DNA of 64,000 bases, taken from the NCBI RefSeq assembly GCF_001423845.1, contig NZ_LMPM01000001.1, positions 2,530,153 through 2,594,152 on the forward strand. Reading direction: 5' to 3'. Position 1 is the stretch's first letter. The number at the start of each line of letters is the position of its first letter. Below are positions 1 through 8,667 of the stretch, in pieces. This DNA comes from Sphingomonas sp. Leaf357 (GTDB lineage: Bacteria; Pseudomonadota; Alphaproteobacteria; Sphingomonadales; Sphingomonadaceae). A program made the translations under genes and the position numbers. A model generated the notes under the pieces. It made no database searches. It was not told the DNA's origin and saw nothing but the letters and a program-made list of their open reading frames with translations.

Positions 1-139
1 CGCCCGCATCGCCAGCCTGCTCGGCCTGACCTCGCGTCAGGTGAGCGTGAAGGCCACGACCACGGAACGTCTCGGCTTTACGGGGCGAGGTGAAGGCATC
101 GCGGCGCAGGCCATGGCGACGATCCGAATCCCGGCATGA
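1..139 (+). CDS. ispF: 2-C-methyl-D-erythritol 2,4-cyclodiphosphate synthase, C-terminal end (partial)
   Basis: Only the last 45 residues are present, read from base 2 to the TGA at 137-139. They contain [20 protein letters not shown], the conserved C-terminal signature of IspF, which cyclises CDP-methylerythritol phosphate to MEcPP in the non-mevalonate isoprenoid pathway in the cytosol. In many alphaproteobacteria IspF is the C-terminal half of a fused IspDF enzyme; the start lies outside the window, so fusion cannot be decided here. The stop overlaps the next start in an ATGA, suggesting translational coupling. ispE, another enzyme of the same pathway, lies at 50588-51412. Confidence 0.9.
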   Translation, partial: ARIASLLGLTSRQVSVKATTTERLGFTGRGEGIAAQAMATIRIPA

Positions 140-672
140 GAAACGCTCTTGCCGCTCTGCTCGCCACCAGCCTGATCGCGGCACCGGCCGGCGCACAGCC
201 GATGCGCTGCCTCAAACCCGAAGAGGCCGAGTCGCTCGCGCTCGTCGCCCTGCCCGACATCCTGCGCGAAACCGCCCGGATCTGCACCACGGCCCTGCCC
301 CCCTCCGCCTTCGTTCGCGCCAATTCGGCGCCGCTGATCGCGAAATATCAGGCCGAGGCCGATCGCGCCTGGCCCTTCGCGCAGAAGGCACTGTTGAAGC
401 TGACCGATCCGATCATCGAACCTCTGCTCAACACGCAGGTCGCGCGCCAGATGCTCACCACGCTGGCCGTGTCGCAGATCGTCGGCCGCATCGATGTCGG
501 CGATTGCGGGAAGATCGATCGCATGGCGTCGCTGCTCCAGCCGCTGCCGCCCCGCAACACGGCGGGGTTGATCGTAACCGCTCTTCAGTATCTGAAGGAG
601 CATAAGGCGGACGGGCGAAAGGGCGCGAAAGGCGTGCCCGATCTGCCGATCTGCGCGGAGCCGAAGCCATGA
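136..672 (+). CDS. Putative periplasmic protein of unknown function
   Basis: A 178-residue protein beginning with a clear Sec signal peptide (basic MRN, hydrophobic core, then APAGAQ as likely cleavage site). The mature part is mostly helical and has cysteines near residues 26, 46, 122 and 173 that could form disulfides in the periplasm. I do not recognise a family. It overlaps ispF by four bases (ATGA) and pncC by four bases, so it sits in the middle of a coupled run. Its position between isoprenoid and NAD-recycling enzymes does not reveal a role. Confidence 0.75.
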   Translation: MRNALAALLATSLIAAPAGAQPMRCLKPEEAESLALVALPDILRETARICTTALPPSAFVRANSAPLIAKYQAEADRAWPFAQKALLKLTDPIIEPLLNTQVARQMLTTLAVSQIVGRIDVGDCGKIDRMASLLQPLPPRNTAGLIVTALQYLKEHKADGRKGAKGVPDLPICAEPKP

Positions 673-1208
673 CGCCTGATGTGAGCGCGGACACGATCCT
701 GCCGGCCGAGCTGGTCGAGGCCGCCCGCAAGGTGGTGGAGCGGAATCTCGCCATCGGCCGCCGCGTCAGCGTGGCGGAAAGCTGCACCGGCGGGCTGGTC
801 TGCGCGGCGCTGACCGAGATTTCGGGCTCGTCCGAAGTTCTCGGCTGCGGTTTCGTGACCTATTCGAACGATGCGAAGCTCGATCTGCTGCGCGTCAGTT
901 CCGATGTGCTGGAAACCTTCGGCGCGGTGTCGATCGCGGTCGCCTGGAGCATGGCGCAGGGCGCGCTGGAGCGGAGCGGCGCGGATGTCGCGGTGGCGAT
1001 CACCGGGATCGCCGGGCCGGAGGGCGGATCGGACAAGAAACCGGTCGGCACCGTCGTGTTCGCGCGCGCCGAGAAGGGCGCGGATCCGGCCAATATCATC
1101 GCCGATCGCAAGCAGTTCGGCAATATCGGGCGCGGCGGCGTGCGCCTTCAGGCGGCGCTGTGCGCGCTCGAACTGTTGTTGCCGCCGGAAGCCGCCGAGG
1201 CCCCGTAA
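669..1208 (+). CDS. pncC: Nicotinamide-nucleotide amidase (CinA C-terminal domain family)
   Basis: A 179-residue, single-domain member of the CinA C-terminal family. It shows the hallmark AESCTGGL near residue 36 and ITGIAGPEGGSDKKPVGTV near residues 114-132. The enzyme deamidates nicotinamide mononucleotide to nicotinate mononucleotide, recycling NAD breakdown products in the cytosol. The N-terminal molybdopterin-like domain of full CinA is absent, as in many Proteobacteria. The start overlaps the preceding gene in ATGA. The last 61 bases overlap, on the opposite strand, the 3' end of the ratA-like gene; both frames look genuine. Confidence 0.93.
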   Translation: MTPDVSADTILPAELVEAARKVVERNLAIGRRVSVAESCTGGLVCAALTEISGSSEVLGCGFVTYSNDAKLDLLRVSSDVLETFGAVSIAVAWSMAQGALERSGADVAVAITGIAGPEGGSDKKPVGTVVFARAEKGADPANIIADRKQFGNIGRGGVRLQAALCALELLLPPEAAEAP

Positions 1209-1630
1209 AGCACCGCCGCACGCTCCTCGAACGCGCCGATCATCTTGCGTAGCGCCGCGCCGAACACCTGCCCCGCCAGCATCTCGAACACGCGGTTCTT
1301 GAACGCGAAATCGACCGTGAAATCGACGAAGCAGCCGCTGTCGCCATCAGGCCGGAACACCCAGTCGTTGCGCAGATATTTGAGCGGTCCGTCGAGATAA
1401 TCGACCTTGATGCCCGAGGGCCGCTGTTTCTCGACCTTCGACGTGAACGTCTCGCGCAGCCCCTTGAAGCCGACGATCATGTCGGCGACCAACTCGGTCG
1501 TGCTGTTCGATCGCACCCGGATCGCGGTGACCCAGGGCAGGAATTCGGCATAGCGGCCGACATCCGCGACCAGATCGAACATCTGTTCGCAGCTATAGGG
1601 CAGACGCCGGGTTTCGGAGTGGCGGGGCAT
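1148..1630 (-). CDS. ratA: RatA/COQ10 family START-like protein
   Basis: A 160-residue protein of the SRPBCC (START-like) fold, beginning MPRHSETRRLPYSCEQMFDL and carrying the family pattern DVGRYAEFLPWV near residue 24. Members bind coenzyme Q-like lipids (yeast Coq10) or were described as the RatA toxin in E. coli; in alphaproteobacteria a ubiquinone-chaperone role is the more likely one (inference). An upstream in-frame extension exists but runs through a palindromic repeat, so the ATG at 1630 is chosen. It lies downstream of lipA in the same direction. The 3' end overlaps pncC convergently by 61 bases. Confidence 0.88.
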   Translation of the reverse strand: MPRHSETRRLPYSCEQMFDLVADVGRYAEFLPWVTAIRVRSNSTTELVADMIVGFKGLRETFTSKVEKQRPSGIKVDYLDGPLKYLRNDWVFRPDGDSGCFVDFTVDFAFKNRVFEMLAGQVFGAALRKMIGAFEERAAVLYGASAASGGNNSSSAHSAA

Positions 1631-1634
1631 CAGG

Positions 1635-1763
1635 TCCTCCCCGGCACGGGGAGCTGGCATGCGAAGCATGACGGAGGGGGCTCTCCACGAGCGCACCGTT
1701 GCCGGCACGCCCCCTCCACCACGCCGCTTCGCGTCGCGGTCCCCCTCCCCGTGCCGGGGAGGA
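1635..1763. repeat. Palindromic intergenic repeat element
   Basis: A perfect 19-base inverted repeat forms the ends: TCCTCCCCGGCACGGGGAG at 1635-1653 and its complement at 1745-1763. Each arm is itself partly palindromic, and an inner pair GGAGGGGGC / GCCCCCTCC gives a nested hairpin. It fills almost the whole lipA-ratA gap, so it would be transcribed between the two genes and could act as an RNA-stabilising or attenuating stem (inference). No protein gene is associated with it. Confidence 0.85.
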
Positions 1764-1766
1764 TGA

Positions 1767-2693
1767 TCATGCCGAAACCTTGGCCAATTTCGCCTCACGC
1801 GCCGCGCGCAGGCGCATGAAATCGTCCCCGGCGTGATAGCTCGAGCGGGTCAGCGGCGACGATGCGACCAAGAGGAAGCCCTTCGCGCGCGCGATTGCGG
1901 CATAGGCGTCGAACGCCTGCGGGGTGACGAAATCGATCACCTTGGCATGGCGTGGGGTTGGCTGGAGATATTGGCCGAGCGTGAGGAAATCGACATCGGC
2001 GCTGCGCATGTCGTCCATCACCTGATGCACCTCCATCCGCTCCTCGCCCAGGCCCATCATCATGCCCGATTTGGTGAAGATCGACGGATCGTGCCGCTTC
2101 ACGCTCTCCAGGAGCCGCAACGACGCGTAATAGCGCGCGCCCGGCCGGATCGTCGGGTAGAGCCGCGGCACCGTCTCCAGATTGTGGTTGTAGACGTCCG
2201 GCCCGGCCTCGACGATCGACTCCACAGCGGCCTGCGCCTTGTTTCTGAAATCCGGTGTGAGGATTTCGATCGTCGTATCGGGAGTCGTGCGGCGCAACGC
2301 CTGGATTACCTTCACGAATTGCGATGCGCCGCCATCCGGCAGGTCGTCGCGATCGACCGAGGTGATGACGATATGGCTCAGGCCGAGTTCGGCGGCGGCG
2401 TCCGCGGTATGCTGCGGCTCCAACGCATCCACCTTGCGCGGCATGCCGGTCTTCACGTTGCAGAAGGCGCAGGCGCGCGTGCATGTGTCGCCGAGGATCA
2501 TCACCGTCGCGTGTTTCTTGGTCCAGCACTCGCCAATGTTCGGGCAGGCCGCTTCCTCGCACACCGTGTTGAGGCCCAGACGGCGCATCATCGCCTTGGT
2601 CTCGGCAAAGCCGGTGCTGGTCGGGGCCTTGACGCGAATCCAGTCCGGCTTGCGCTGACGCGGGACAGGTGCGAGCGGAGTCATCTCGTTCAT
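1767..2693 (-). CDS. lipA: Lipoyl synthase
   Basis: Radical SAM enzyme that inserts two sulfurs into protein-bound octanoyl groups to make lipoyl cofactors of pyruvate and 2-oxoglutarate dehydrogenases. The 308-residue product has the auxiliary-cluster motif [12 protein letters not shown], the radical SAM motif CTRACAFC, and the C-terminal RSSYHAG containing the conserved serine. The ATG at 2693 ([10 protein letters not shown]) is preferred over an upstream GTG at 2726, because the extra residues are not typical of the family. No strong ribosome binding site is visible. It is followed by the ratA-like gene after a palindromic repeat. Confidence 0.96.
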   Translation of the reverse strand: MNEMTPLAPVPRQRKPDWIRVKAPTSTGFAETKAMMRRLGLNTVCEEAACPNIGECWTKKHATVMILGDTCTRACAFCNVKTGMPRKVDALEPQHTADAAAELGLSHIVITSVDRDDLPDGGASQFVKVIQALRRTTPDTTIEILTPDFRNKAQAAVESIVEAGPDVYNHNLETVPRLYPTIRPGARYYASLRLLESVKRHDPSIFTKSGMMMGLGEERMEVHQVMDDMRSADVDFLTLGQYLQPTPRHAKVIDFVTPQAFDAYAAIARAKGFLLVASSPLTRSSYHAGDDFMRLRAAREAKLAKVSA

Positions 2694-2800
2694 GCGCGTG
2701 AGATAGCGACGGAGTACGACCGACACAACACGCCGCCTGACGGACCTTTTCGCGGCATGGCGTTTTCTATCGCCTGCCCATCACCCAATGAGGATCAGAG

Positions 2801-3430
2801 ATGACCGAATATACCGATCTGCTCGCCGGCTATCAGCGATTCCGCGCCGACGATTACGAACATGAGCGCGAGCGCTGGGCGCAATTGCGCGAGGGGCAGA
2901 GCCCGAAGGTGATGGTCATCGCCTGTTCCGACAGCCGGGTCGATCCGACGCAGATCTTCGATGCGTCGCCCGGCGAGATGTTCGTCGTGCGCAACGTCGC
3001 CAACCTCGTGCCGCCGTTCGAGGACAATAAGGGCCGTCACGGCGTATCCGCGGCGCTGGAATTCGCCGTCACGCAATTGGAGGTGAGCGACATCCTCGTG
3101 CTCGGGCACGGTTCGTGTGGTGGCGTATCGGCCGCTCTGTCGCGGCGCTTCGCCGATCAGCCGCCCGGCGAAGGCGGTTTCATCGCGCATTGGGTCGACA
3201 TGCTGGACGAGGCGCGCGACCGAATCGTCGCCGAGCATGGCAGCGGTCCCGAGGCCGTCAAGGCGCTGGAACTGGAGACCGTGCGCGTGTCGCTCGCCAA
3301 TCTGCGCACCTTCCCGTTCGTCCCCGAACGCGAAGCGTCCGGAAAGCTGCGGCTGCGCGGCGCCTATTTCGCGATCGCCGACGGCGTGCTGCACGTGATG
3401 GGCGATGACGGAGAATTCGCGCCGGCTTGA
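2801..3430 (+). CDS. can: Beta-class carbonic anhydrase
   Basis: A 209-residue enzyme interconverting CO2 and bicarbonate in the cytosol. The zinc ligands and active-site pair are visible: ACSDSRVDP (Cys and the Asp/Arg dyad, near residue 42) and HGSCGG (His and Cys, near residue 104). Length and order match plant-type beta carbonic anhydrases of Proteobacteria. GAGG lies seven bases before the ATG at 2801. It is transcribed divergently from lipA and is followed by a palindromic repeat, so it is probably a single-gene unit. Confidence 0.95.
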   Translation: MTEYTDLLAGYQRFRADDYEHERERWAQLREGQSPKVMVIACSDSRVDPTQIFDASPGEMFVVRNVANLVPPFEDNKGRHGVSAALEFAVTQLEVSDILVLGHGSCGGVSAALSRRFADQPPGEGGFIAHWVDMLDEARDRIVAEHGSGPEAVKALELETVRVSLANLRTFPFVPEREASGKLRLRGAYFAIADGVLHVMGDDGEFAPA

Positions 3431-3452
3431 GACTGTCCCGGGATCTCAAAAC

Positions 3453-3537
3453 CGTCCTTCCAGCGCAGGCTGGGATCTTCATGGGGCAGTCGCGGCACTC
3501 GCCCCGCAGAGATCCCAGCCTGCGCTGGAATGACGCT
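3453..3537. repeat. Intergenic palindrome, TTCCAGCGCAGG family
   Basis: Arms TTCCAGCGCAGGCTGGGATC (3458-3477) and the exact complement (3511-3530), with a smaller GGGGC/GCCCC stem inside. It lies between the convergent carbonic anhydrase and aspS genes and could terminate transcription from both sides. Related copies occur at 5386 and 63844. Confidence 0.88.
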
Positions 3538-3565
3538 GGGGGCGGTCACTGCCGACCCAACTGCC

Positions 3566-5368
3566 TTACTCGCCCGGCTTCACCCCGATCGGCGCGACCG
3601 TCTTCAAGTTCAGCTCCTTCAACTGCTTTTCGGTCGCGAAGTTCGGCGCGCCCATCATCAGATCCTCCGCCTTCTGCGTCATCGGGAAGGTGATGACCTC
3701 GCGGATGTTAGGTTCGTCGGCCAGCAGCATGACGATACGGTCCACGCCCGGCGCGGAGCCGCCATGCGGTGGCGCGCCGCACTTGAAGGCGTTGATCATG
3801 CCGGCGAAGTTGAGATCGACATCGGCCTGCGTGTACCCGGCGATCTCGAAGGCCTTGTACATGATCTCCGGCTTGTGGTTCCGGATCGCGCCCGACGACA
3901 ATTCGATGCCGTTGCACACGATGTCGTACTGATAGGCCAGGATATCGAGCGGGTTCATCGTTTCCAGCGCCTGCATCTCGCCCTGCGGCATCGAGAACGG
4001 GTTGTGGCTGAAATCGACCTTCTTCGCGTCCTCGTCATATTCGAACATCGGGAAATCGACGATCCAACAGAATTCGAAGCGCTTGTCGTCGATCAGCCCC
4101 AACTGATCCGCCACGCGCGTGCGCGCCAGCCCGGCGAGCTTCGCCGCCGAGGCTTCCTTGCCGGCCGCGAAGAAGATGCCGTCGTTGGGGCCGAGACCCA
4201 GCGCCTCGGCGATCGCCTTCATGCCGTCCTGCCCGTGATTGTTGGCGATCGGGCCGCCGAACACGCCGTCCTTCTGCGTCGCATAGCCGAGACCCGGGAA
4301 GCCCTCGGACTGTGCCCACGAATTCATCTCGTCGAAGAACTTGCGGCTCTTTTCGTGCGTGTTCGGCGCGGCCAGCGCGCGCACCACGTCGCCGCCCTCG
4401 ACCATCGAAGCGAAACGCCCGAAGCCCGATCCCCTGAACAGGTCCGACACGTCGGTGATGACCAGCGGATTGCGCAGGTCGGGCTTGTCGTTGCCGTATT
4501 TCAGCATCGATTCGCGGTACGGAATGCGCTTGAACGGCAGCGCGCTGACCGTGCGCCCCTTGCCCTGCCAGTCGGCGAATTCCTCGAACACGCCGTGCAG
4601 CACCGGCTCGATCGCCGCGAAAACATCCTCTTGCGTGACGTAGCTCATCTCGAAATCGAGCTGGTAGAATTCACCCGGCGAGCGATCCGCGCGGGCATCC
4701 TCGTCACGGAAGCACGGTGCGATCTGGAAATAGCGATCGAACCCGGCGACCATCAGCAGCTGCTTGAACATCTGCGGCGCCTGCGGCAGCGCATAGAACT
4801 TGCCCGGATGGACGCGGCTCGGCACCAGATAGTCGCGCGCGCCCTCGGGGCTGCTCGCGGTCAGGATCGGGGTCTGGAATTCAGTGAAGCCCTGCCCGAT
4901 CATCCGCCGGCGCAGCGACGAGATGACGTTCGAGCGCAGCATCACATTGGCGTGAAGCCGCTCGCGCCGCAGATCGAGGAAGCGGTAGCGCAGGCGGATA
5001 TCCTCGGGATATTCGTTCTCGCCGAACACCGGCATCGGCAATTCCTGCGCTGCGGATTGCACCACCACGTCGCGCGCGCGGATCTCGATTTCGCCCGAGG
5101 GCAGGTTCGCGTTCACCGTCTCGGCCGACCGCGCCACGACATCGCCGGTGATCGTCACGACCGATTCCGCGCGCAACTTGTCGAGCACGGCATGCGTCGG
5201 GCTGTCGCTGTCGGTCACAATCTGGGTGATGCCGTAATGGTCGCGAAGATCGACGAACAGCAGATTGCCGTGATCGCGCTTGCGGTGGACCCAGCCGGAA
5301 AGCTTGACGGAGGTTCCGACATCGGCGGCGCGAAGCTGGGCGCAGGTGTGCGTGCGATAGGCGTGCAT
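3566..5368 (-). CDS. aspS: Aspartate--tRNA ligase
   Basis: A 600-residue class II aminoacyl-tRNA synthetase of bacterial type. The N-terminal OB-fold anticodon domain contains [22 protein letters not shown] near residues 25-46; motif 2 reads [15 protein letters not shown]; motif 3 near the C terminus contains [14 protein letters not shown]. It charges tRNA-Asp in the cytosol; bacterial-type AspRS in species with GatCAB may also charge tRNA-Asn, which cannot be judged here. AGAAG is placed eight bases before the ATG. The gene is bounded on both sides by copies of the same palindromic repeat. Confidence 0.97.
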   Translation of the reverse strand: MHAYRTHTCAQLRAADVGTSVKLSGWVHRKRDHGNLLFVDLRDHYGITQIVTDSDSPTHAVLDKLRAESVVTITGDVVARSAETVNANLPSGEIEIRARDVVVQSAAQELPMPVFGENEYPEDIRLRYRFLDLRRERLHANVMLRSNVISSLRRRMIGQGFTEFQTPILTASSPEGARDYLVPSRVHPGKFYALPQAPQMFKQLLMVAGFDRYFQIAPCFRDEDARADRSPGEFYQLDFEMSYVTQEDVFAAIEPVLHGVFEEFADWQGKGRTVSALPFKRIPYRESMLKYGNDKPDLRNPLVITDVSDLFRGSGFGRFASMVEGGDVVRALAAPNTHEKSRKFFDEMNSWAQSEGFPGLGYATQKDGVFGGPIANNHGQDGMKAIAEALGLGPNDGIFFAAGKEASAAKLAGLARTRVADQLGLIDDKRFEFCWIVDFPMFEYDEDAKKVDFSHNPFSMPQGEMQALETMNPLDILAYQYDIVCNGIELSSGAIRNHKPEIMYKAFEIAGYTQADVDLNFAGMINAFKCGAPPHGGSAPGVDRIVMLLADEPNIREVITFPMTQKAEDLMMGAPNFATEKQLKELNLKTVAPIGVKPGE

Positions 5369-5385
5369 GATCGTTCTTCTCGCTT

Positions 5386-5467
5386 CGTCACCCCGGCGAA
5401 GGCCGGGGTCTCATGGGGTGGGCGTGACGCTCGCCCCACGGAGATCCCGGCCTGCGCTGGGATGACG
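5386..5467. repeat. Intergenic palindrome, TTCCAGCGCAGG family (diverged copy)
   Basis: Imperfect inverted repeat from CGTCACCCCGGCGAAGGCC at 5386 to GCGCTGGGATGACG at about 5467, with an inner GTGGGGC-type stem. It lies between the divergent aspS and rnd genes, so unlike the copy at 3453 it is in an upstream region and would be in both 5' leaders or outside them. Confidence 0.8.
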
Positions 5468-5542
5468 GTTGAATGGATGGGGTCGCGCTTCCCTTTCCAG
5501 CCGCCCTTTGTCAAGGCGGCGTCCTGTCGCTATAGCGCCGCG

Positions 5543-6718
5543 ATGCATATCCACCCCCTCATCACCGACAGCGCGACACTCGCCAATCTGTGCGCCCGCC
5601 TCTCCACCGCAGACTTCGTGTGCGTCGATACCGAATTCATGCGCGAGAACACGTTCTGGCCCGAACTGTGCCTGATTCAGATCGCCGATGTGAACGAGGC
5701 CGCCGCGATCGATCCGATGGCCCCCGGCCTCGACATGAAGCCGCTGCTCGACCTGATGACCGAGAATCAGGAGGTGCTGAAGGTCTTCCACGCCGGCGGG
5801 CAGGATCTCGAGATCATCTACAATCTGACCGGCAAGACGCCCTATCCGCTGTTCGACACGCAGGTCGCGGCGATGGCGCTCGGCCAGGGCGAACAGATCG
5901 GCTATTCGAATCTGGTCGATGCCTATCTCGGCATCACGGTCGACAAGGGCGCGCGCTTTACCGACTGGTCGCGTCGCCCGCTCGACGCGCGGCAGATCGA
6001 ATATGCGATCGGCGACGTCACGCATCTGGCCGAGATATTCCCCAAGATGCTCGCCCGCCTGCGCAAGACCGGACGCGGCGCGTGGCTCGATCAGGAAATG
6101 GAGCGGATCGGCGATCCCGCCAATTATGCCAATGATCCCGAAGAGGCATGGAAGCGCATCCGCGTCCCCGGCCGCAAGCCCGATCTGCTCGGCCGCCTCA
6201 AGGCGCTCGCTCGCTGGCGCGAGATGGAGGCGCGCCAGAAGGATCTGCCGCGCGGCCGCATCGTCAAGGACGAGACGATCGCCGACATTGCCGGCCATCC
6301 GCCGCGCAAGCAGGCCGACCTCGCCAAGGTTCGCGGCCTTTCGGCCACCTGGGCGAACAACGACATCGGCGGCCGCCTGATGGCCGCGTTGGACAGTGCC
6401 GTGCCGATGAGCGCGGAGGAAATGCCGCAGCGCGACGATCGCAAGCCGGGCCTCGGCAAGGACGGAGCTCTGGTCGCCGATCTGCTCAAGCTGCTGCTCA
6501 AGATCCGCGCCAAGGAAATCGATGTCGCGCCGCGCCTGCTCGCCCGCAGCGAGGATTTGGAGGCACTGGCATCGGGCGTACGCGAAAACCTCCCGATTCT
6601 CACGGGCTGGCGGTTCGAGCAGTTCGGCCGCGATGCGCTCGATCTGGTCGAGGGGCGGCTGGCCTTCGCGGTCGTGAACGGCAAGCTCAAGATGACGTTG
6701 ACGGAGGACGAGGCATGA
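5543..6718 (+). CDS. rnd: Ribonuclease D
   Basis: A 391-residue 3'-5' exoribonuclease of the DEDDy class. Motifs in order: VDTEFMREN near residue 27, HAGGQDLEIIYN near residue 84 and Y-x3-D (YAIGDVTHL) near residue 155, followed by helical HRDC-like regions. It trims tRNA and other stable RNA 3' ends. The reading frame is open far upstream, opposite aspS, but homology begins at MHIHPLITD, so the ATG at 5543 is chosen. The stop overlaps the next gene in ATGA. Confidence 0.95.
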   Translation: MHIHPLITDSATLANLCARLSTADFVCVDTEFMRENTFWPELCLIQIADVNEAAAIDPMAPGLDMKPLLDLMTENQEVLKVFHAGGQDLEIIYNLTGKTPYPLFDTQVAAMALGQGEQIGYSNLVDAYLGITVDKGARFTDWSRRPLDARQIEYAIGDVTHLAEIFPKMLARLRKTGRGAWLDQEMERIGDPANYANDPEEAWKRIRVPGRKPDLLGRLKALARWREMEARQKDLPRGRIVKDETIADIAGHPPRKQADLAKVRGLSATWANNDIGGRLMAALDSAVPMSAEEMPQRDDRKPGLGKDGALVADLLKLLLKIRAKEIDVAPRLLARSEDLEALASGVRENLPILTGWRFEQFGRDALDLVEGRLAFAVVNGKLKMTLTEDEA

Positions 6719-7014
6719 GGATCGTGGCAGTGACGATCGGCGCGTTGACGCTGGCCGGCGCGCTGACGGGATGCATGCAGGGCCACCCCCGCCCCCTGCC
6801 CGGTCCGCCCCGCGCCTGCGAAGCCGACCCGGCGCAACGCTTCGTCGGCCAGCCCGCGACGCCGGCGTTGGTGGCCAAGGTCCGCCGCCAGTCAGGAGCC
6901 GCGCTCGCCCGGCGCATCACGCCGGACATGCGCGTGACGATGGAATTCCGCGCGGACCGCGTGAACGTGTGGGTCGGCCTAAAGGGCGAGGCGGAACGGA
7001 TCAGCTGCGGGTAA
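6715..7014 (+). CDS. I78-family peptidase inhibitor-like lipoprotein
   Basis: A 99-residue protein with a lipoprotein signal: MRIVAVTIGALTLAG, then the lipobox LTGC with Cys20 as the lipidated residue. The mature part matches the I78 peptidase inhibitor pattern: ACEADPAQRFVGQPAT, then ITPDMRVTMEFRADRVNVWV and a terminal CG. Known members are small serine-protease inhibitors of fungi and bacteria; here it would protect envelope proteins (inference). The two remaining cysteines could pair. It is translationally coupled to rnd (ATGA), an unexpected partner. It is followed by a palindromic repeat. Confidence 0.8.
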   Translation: MRIVAVTIGALTLAGALTGCMQGHPRPLPGPPRACEADPAQRFVGQPATPALVAKVRRQSGAALARRITPDMRVTMEFRADRVNVWVGLKGEAERISCG

Positions 7015-7038
7015 GACGCAACGCCCACCCAAACTCGC

Positions 7039-7148
7039 CGTCATCCTGAACTCGTTTCAGGATCCATGCGCGGTCATTCGCCAAAACGGATACCGTCCTT
7101 GGGGGGCTGGCGACCGCGCCTGAATGCTGAAACAAGTTCAGCACGACG
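7039..7148. repeat. Intergenic palindrome, CATCCTGAACTCGTTTCAG family
   Basis: Imperfect inverted repeat: CGTCATCCTGAACTCGTTTC (starting 7039) and CTGAAACAAGTTCAGCACGACG region (7127-7148), with an inner imperfect CGCGGTC/GACCGCG stem. It lies between the convergent I78 lipoprotein gene and ppx and may serve as a two-way terminator. Confidence 0.8.
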
Positions 7149-7168
7149 GATGAAGCCGACAGTAGCGC

Positions 7169-8653
7169 TTAACCCGCCACCACCGCCTTCCGCCCGACCG
7201 CATTGCCCAGCGCGACATGCCGCCGCTCGACCGCATCGCCGTACAAGGCGCGGTCATCCCCCGACAGATGCAGCGCCACCACGCTGCCATCCTCGCTCAG
7301 TCGCGAGCGTTGCAGCGGCCCGGCCAAACCGCCGCTCAGCCGTTGCCCAAGGCGCATCGCCAGCCCCCAGGCCACCGCGCGTTTCAGATCGGCGGGTGGC
7401 GCCAGCGTCGGCAAAGGCTCGGGCGTGTTGGTGCCCCCGCCCAGCGACGTGAACAACGCTTGCGCGATCAGCGCCCGCCCCCGCGCATCGATCGCCACCC
7501 AATTGCCATGCAGCGCGATCTCCACGCCGCGTTCGGCGCGAAATTCGGGATTCGCCCGCCAACCGACGTCGGACAAATGGCACGCCGCATGCCGCAGCCG
7601 CGCCATCGCCGGCAGGTCGCGATCGAACAAAGGCGCGATCCACTGGTCGAGCAGGTCGCCATGTTCGGGAAAGCGCCCGAACACCCTGCCTTCGTCCCGC
7701 GTCGCCACGATCAGCGGATCCTGAACGCGGCACGCTGCGTCGAGCGCGCCGTAGAGCAGCCCCTCGCGCAGCCCGAACGCCGACACGATCGTGGTCGAAC
7801 TGCCGAGATGCTTCAGCAGCACCGTCAGCAACGCCGCCCCGTCGCCCAGCGTCGCCGATCGCGCCGACGACAGGCCCGGCACCGCGCGCAGCCAATGCTT
7901 GTCGACATGCGCGATCGTCCGCCCCATCCGCGCGATCGCCGCCGGGGCCATCGCATATTGGTGGATTACTGGCAGCGGATAGCTGCACAGGTGCATGTCG
8001 AGCCGACCGAGCGCGCGCCACGATCCGCCGACCAGATACAGCGGCAGGCCCGCGCCGCGCCCCAGCCAGTCCGCGCCCTTGAGCAGCTTGTGCACCTGCC
8101 GCTCCAGCGCCCCTGGCCCCTTGCCCCGGATCGCCGCGATGCGCAGCACGCCGAGCGGGAACGACACCCGGTCGCTGACCTCGCCCTTCTTCACGCGGAC
8201 CAGTTCGAGACTGCCGCCGCCGAGATCGCCGACGATACCGTCCGCCTGCGGGATCGCCGACATCACGCCGTGCCCGGCCGCGATCGCTTCCTGCTCGCCG
8301 GACAGCAATTCGACCTCGAGCCCGAGATCGCGGGCGGCATTCAGCAGGATCGCGCCGTTCGAGGCGTCGCGCACTGCCGCCGTCGCCACCGTGCGCAGCC
8401 GGGTCACCTCCATCTCGCGCGAGACGGCGGCGAAGCGCGCCAGCGCCTCCTTGGCCAACCTCATGCCCTCAGGCGCGATCGCCCCCGTTTCGGCCAGCCC
8501 GCGGCCCAGCCCGGCCATCACCTTCTCGTTGAACAGGATCGCCGGCAGCCGCTCCGGCCCCTGATAGACGACCAGACGGATCGAATTCGATCCGATGTCG
8601 ATGATCCCGGTGCGTGGCGCGATCTCCGCCTCGCCGCGGGGCTTTCGGAACAT
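7169..8653 (-). CDS. ppx: Exopolyphosphatase (Ppx/GppA family)
   Basis: A 494-residue member of the actin-like ATPase superfamily. The phosphate-binding loops GIIDIGSNSIRLVVYQG (near residue 15) and GDLGGGSLELV (near residue 140) are intact. The C-terminal half is the helical HD-like domain of longer Ppx enzymes. It hydrolyses polyphosphate and possibly pppGpp. The ATG at 8653 is followed by MFRKPRGEAEIAPRT; a much longer upstream frame lies opposite ppk and is rejected. It starts 14 bases after the ppk stop, so synthesis and degradation of polyphosphate are cotranscribed. Confidence 0.95.
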   Translation of the reverse strand: MFRKPRGEAEIAPRTGIIDIGSNSIRLVVYQGPERLPAILFNEKVMAGLGRGLAETGAIAPEGMRLAKEALARFAAVSREMEVTRLRTVATAAVRDASNGAILLNAARDLGLEVELLSGEQEAIAAGHGVMSAIPQADGIVGDLGGGSLELVRVKKGEVSDRVSFPLGVLRIAAIRGKGPGALERQVHKLLKGADWLGRGAGLPLYLVGGSWRALGRLDMHLCSYPLPVIHQYAMAPAAIARMGRTIAHVDKHWLRAVPGLSSARSATLGDGAALLTVLLKHLGSSTTIVSAFGLREGLLYGALDAACRVQDPLIVATRDEGRVFGRFPEHGDLLDQWIAPLFDRDLPAMARLRHAACHLSDVGWRANPEFRAERGVEIALHGNWVAIDARGRALIAQALFTSLGGGTNTPEPLPTLAPPADLKRAVAWGLAMRLGQRLSGGLAGPLQRSRLSEDGSVVALHLSGDDRALYGDAVERRHVALGNAVGRKAVVAG

Positions 8654-8667
8654 GGATGTCACGCCGC

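Noticed and set aside
3453..3537. Repeats considered as CRISPR units
   Set aside because: Copies are dispersed inverted repeats, not regularly spaced direct repeats with spacers.
3530..5542. Very long open frame opposite aspS, joined in frame to rnd
   Set aside because: It is antisense to a conserved gene, lacks family resemblance before residue MHIHPLITD, and is the expected effect of high G+C codon bias.
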